In this document: piece after piece, positions 7,457-8,671 of the stretch
How positions within the stretch are numbered: position 1 is the first letter of the stretch
Layout of the letters: each line of letters begins with the position of its first letter
Translations under genes and position numbers: made by a program
Notes under the pieces: model-generated
The model's database searches: none
Seen by the model: the letters and a program-made list of their open reading frames with translations, nothing else
What the model was told of the DNA's origin: nothing
Assembly (NCBI GenBank): GCA_007116685.1
Contig: SKIC01000110.1
Coordinates: forward strand, 1-8,671
Direction: 5' to 3'
Length of the DNA: 8,671 bases
DNA from: Balneolales bacterium
Lineage (GTDB): Bacteria; Bacteroidota; Rhodothermia; Balneolales; Natronogracilivirgulaceae

Positions 7457-7474
7457 AATGTAAGCGCTTACATT
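7457..7474. promoter_or_regulatory. LacI-family (cre/MalR-like) operator upstream of amylase
   Basis: AATGTAAGCGCTTACATT is a perfect 18-bp palindrome with the central CG flanked as in LacI/GalR-family sites. It matches the CcpA cre-type core TGTAARCGCTTACA. It lies 20 bp upstream of the amylase ATG and overlaps the -10 hexamer, an ideal place for repression by a sugar-responsive LacI-type protein. No such regulator is encoded in the window. Confidence 0.8.
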
Positions 7475-7500
7475 ATAAGGTAAAAAACCCTAAAATGGAA
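7472..7500 (-). promoter_or_regulatory. Amylase promoter (perfect -10, weak -35)
   Basis: On the minus strand a perfect TATAAT lies at 7477-7472. The hexamer 17 bp upstream (TTCCAT, 7500-7495) is a poor -35. Transcription would start around 7465, inside the palindromic operator, leaving a leader of about 30 nt. The weak -35 could mean an activator is needed or that the local sigma factor reads a different upstream element. Confidence 0.55.
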
Positions 7501-7569
7501 ATCGGATGTGCTTATGTGAATTGGGGTTTAGAAATTGTTGTATTGGCAGGAATAGCTATGTAAAGATTC

Positions 7570-7944
7570 TTAGCCCTTGTCATTGATAGGCAAAATACGT
7601 GCACGCATTTTTTTAGGGCTAATTGTAATCAGTGCACCCTTTTCTAATTTGTCTTCAAATTGCTTAAGTGCATTTATTACGAGATTACCAACTATTTCCG
7701 GTATAGGTTCATTAGTTCTTAACTGGATGACGCTGGGTTTTTCAGCATTTGTGACTGCCAGTACATCACCAAAATCCAAATCATGAGTAAAGACTACTAG
7801 ATTATTAATGCGTGCGTATTTAAAAATCTCTAAATCCTCAGCGTTAAGTTTACCAACCTCAGACCAATGAGTAACTTGATACCCGGCCTTTTCAAGTTTA
7901 GTTACCCATAACGGAGAAAGATTAACATCAATAAGTATCCTCAT
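7570..7944 (-). CDS. DUF5615 PIN-like protein, putative toxin
   Basis: A 124-aa protein of the DUF5615 / COG4634 PIN-like (Mut7-C-like) family, a small predicted Mg-dependent ribonuclease. It begins MRILIDVNLSP with D6. FTHDLDFGD (52-60) supplies D55 and D57, the central acidic cluster, and VIQLRTNEP (72-80) is the usual following strand with R77. These are family hallmarks for a nuclease active site; activity itself is not shown. Its ATG overlaps the stop of the upstream DUF433 gene by ATGA, indicating translational coupling. DUF433-DUF5615 pairs are widely regarded as VapBC-like toxin-antitoxin modules, with this protein as toxin. I see no clear terminator between its stop and the amylase promoter. 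Confidence 0.85.
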   Translation of the reverse strand: MRILIDVNLSPLWVTKLEKAGYQVTHWSEVGKLNAEDLEIFKYARINNLVVFTHDLDFGDVLAVTNAEKPSVIQLRTNEPIPEIVGNLVINALKQFEDKLEKGALITISPKKMRARILPINDKG

Positions 7945-8171
7945 ACTAAATCAAGAGGTTCTTCATGTTCTTCAACCCTCCAAGCTGCATATTTGAGCGC
8001 TTGAGAAATATCTTCTTCCTGCAAATATGGATACATTCTAATAATCTCAGAGTTTGAATATCCTGAAGCCACTAATCCAACAACAAGCCCGACGGTAATT
8101 CGCATACCTCTAATAGTTGGTTTTCCTCCCATAATTTTTGAGTCATATTGAATTCGCTCGAAACCTTTCAT
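7941..8171 (-). CDS. DUF433 protein, putative antitoxin
   Basis: A 76-aa DUF433 (COG2442) protein with a small helix-turn-helix-like fold, likely both neutralising the downstream PIN-like protein and binding its own promoter. The family pattern is clear: FERIQYDSKIMGGKPTIRG (4-22), MRITVGLVVGLVASGYS and the IIRMYPYLQEEDISQALKYA stretch (43-62), with a short acidic tail (EEHEEPLD) that could contact the toxin. The ATG at 8171 was chosen because family members normally begin just before this FERI segment. An in-frame TTG at 8213 would add 14 residues without family support or a ribosome binding site. The leader lacks a clear Shine-Dalgarno sequence. The stop overlaps the next start by 4 nt. Confidence 0.85.
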   Translation of the reverse strand: MKGFERIQYDSKIMGGKPTIRGMRITVGLVVGLVASGYSNSEIIRMYPYLQEEDISQALKYAAWRVEEHEEPLDLV

Positions 8172-8245
8172 CACAATATCTGATTTATTAGTAATTGTTA
8201 GTCGATAAGACAATATTATTTAATAAACGAAGGCTTTCCAAAACC

Positions 8246-8251
8246 ATTATA
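8246..8251 (-). promoter_or_regulatory. Candidate -10 element for the DUF433-DUF5615 pair
   Basis: A perfect TATAAT on the minus strand, about 75 bp upstream of the DUF433 start. No good -35 lies 16-18 bp further upstream; the TTGATT is only 8 bp away. In AT-rich DNA such a hexamer can occur by chance. Confidence 0.3.
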
Positions 8252-8400
8252 TCATTATTAATCAATTGAAATCTAAAAATAAAGTGTGCGACAACAAATT
8301 TGACGAACCATCAGTGTTCAAATCCATTGATCAAACGATTATCCTAAATGAAATAACATAGTATACATGAGAAGAAAATAAGCAGAACCTCCACAAAAAA

Positions 8401-8475
8401 GTCCCGTCAGGGACGCAAATATCGGTAGAAAAGAAGGAGGCCATCTCTAAATAAAGTGCCGTAGGTACGTAATAT
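8401..8475. repeat. Two diverged copies of a short palindromic repeat
   Basis: Copy 1 (8401-8428) has stem GTCCC/GGGAC around GTCA, followed by GCAAATATCGGTAGAA. Copy 2 (8456-8475) has stem GTGCC/GGTAC around GTA, followed by GTAATATCAATG. The stems differ in sequence but still pair, with one G-T wobble in copy 2, and the AATATC box downstream is shared. This looks like an intergenic REP-like family of the kind scattered through Bacteroidota genomes. Confidence 0.5.
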
Positions 8476-8580
8476 CAATGCTAATGAATACGCTAAGAAC
8501 TCAAAACCTTAACGTACAACGCAATTATCTCTCCATCTCAAAAAAACTTCGGTGTTCGACTAAATCCCTCATTCTATTCC

Positions 8581-8624
8581 GCGCCGGAAACCAATTTAGC
8601 CGACGAAAAACCAAAAGCCGGCGC
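8581..8624. repeat. GC-rich inverted repeat
   Basis: GCGCCGG (8581-8587) and CCGGCGC (8618-8624) are perfect 7-bp arms around a 30-nt AT-richer interior. The flanking words GGAAACCAA and AAAACCAAAA also echo one another. There is no U-tract, so it is unlikely to be a terminator. It may be part of an unrecognised intergenic element continuing past the window. Confidence 0.4.
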
Positions 8625-8671
8625 ACTTGGATCTGTGCTTATATTCTACCCGGAGTATCGCTACGCTCAAC

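Larger units (their letters stand above)
8172..8671. other. Gene-poor, repeat-bearing intergenic tail
   Basis: No convincing reading frame is visible on either strand in these 500 bases. The left third is AT-rich and should hold the toxin-antitoxin promoter. The middle holds two short palindromic repeats (8401-8428 and 8456-8475). The right end (8581-8671) is more GC-rich and has its own inverted repeat. A gene beyond the right edge may begin or end close by, but none can be seen. Confidence 0.6.

Noticed and set aside
7437..7457. In-frame TTG start extending the amylase by 7 residues
   Set aside because: It would overlap the palindromic operator and probable transcript start, and places extra residues before the signal peptide.
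7485..7529. AAACCC...GGGTTT inverted repeat between the toxin gene and the amylase promoter, considered as a terminator
   Set aside because: The arms are only 6 bp with a loop over 30 nt and no T-tract in the needed position.
8172..8213. In-frame TTG start extending DUF433 by 14 residues
   Set aside because: No ribosome binding site, and the extra residues fall outside the family's usual N terminus.
8312..8335. tRNA-like T-arm (GTTCAAATC) suggesting a tRNA fragment or att site
   Set aside because: The flanking bases do not form the required 5-bp T stem and no acceptor or anticodon arm is present.
8401..8475. CRISPR-like repeat pair
   Set aside because: Only two copies, strongly diverged, no regular spacer length and no cas genes.

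Overview
The window looks like a chromosomal segment from a Bacteroidota-like bacterium, most likely Balneolota or a close relative. The support is a secreted amylase ending in a type IX secretion (T9SS) type A sorting domain, with a NYPNPFNP motif and a terminal TLVK. In addition, four signal peptides all cleave at A|Q, and several genes have AT-rich leaders with no clear Shine-Dalgarno sequence. This placement is inferred from protein features only; there is no rRNA or marker gene here.

Layout, left to right. A bidirectional terminator (46-71) separates whatever lies to the left from a minus-strand MazG-like pyrophosphohydrolase (188-520). Next comes a minus-strand orphan periplasmic solute-binding protein of the amino-acid type (599-1381). 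A divergent intergenic region with a plausible sigma70-like promoter then leads into a plus-strand two-gene operon (1591-4129) of exported, paralogous amidohydrolases. The first keeps a histidine-rich metal site. The second has lost essentially every metal ligand and looks like a pseudoenzyme partner. A strong bidirectional hairpin (4151-4185) ends this operon and also serves the converging gene, a large minus-strand secreted GH13 alpha-amylase (4212-7436). That protein carries a catalytic domain, a C domain, three tandem starch-binding-like modules on acidic linkers, and the T9SS sorting domain. Its promoter overlaps a perfect 18-bp palindrome of the LacI/CcpA-cre type, which suggests sugar-responsive repression.

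To the right is a minus-strand toxin-antitoxin-like pair: DUF433 (7941-8171) followed by DUF5615, a PIN-like protein (7570-7944), overlapping by ATGA. The last ~500 bp (8172-8671) has no convincing gene. It holds two diverged short palindromic repeats with compensatory stem changes and a further structured GC-rich tail, as in intergenic repeat-rich accessory DNA.

Functionally there are two envelope-facing themes: extracellular starch breakdown (amylase plus LacI-type operator) and hydrolysis of an unknown amide or peptide-like substrate in the periplasm (amidohydrolase pair), possibly related to the divergent binding protein. I see no clear multi-gene novel system. The best candidates for something under-described are the catalytic/pseudoenzyme amidohydrolase pair and the triple carbohydrate-binding array that resembles plant glucan-water-dikinase-type modules.
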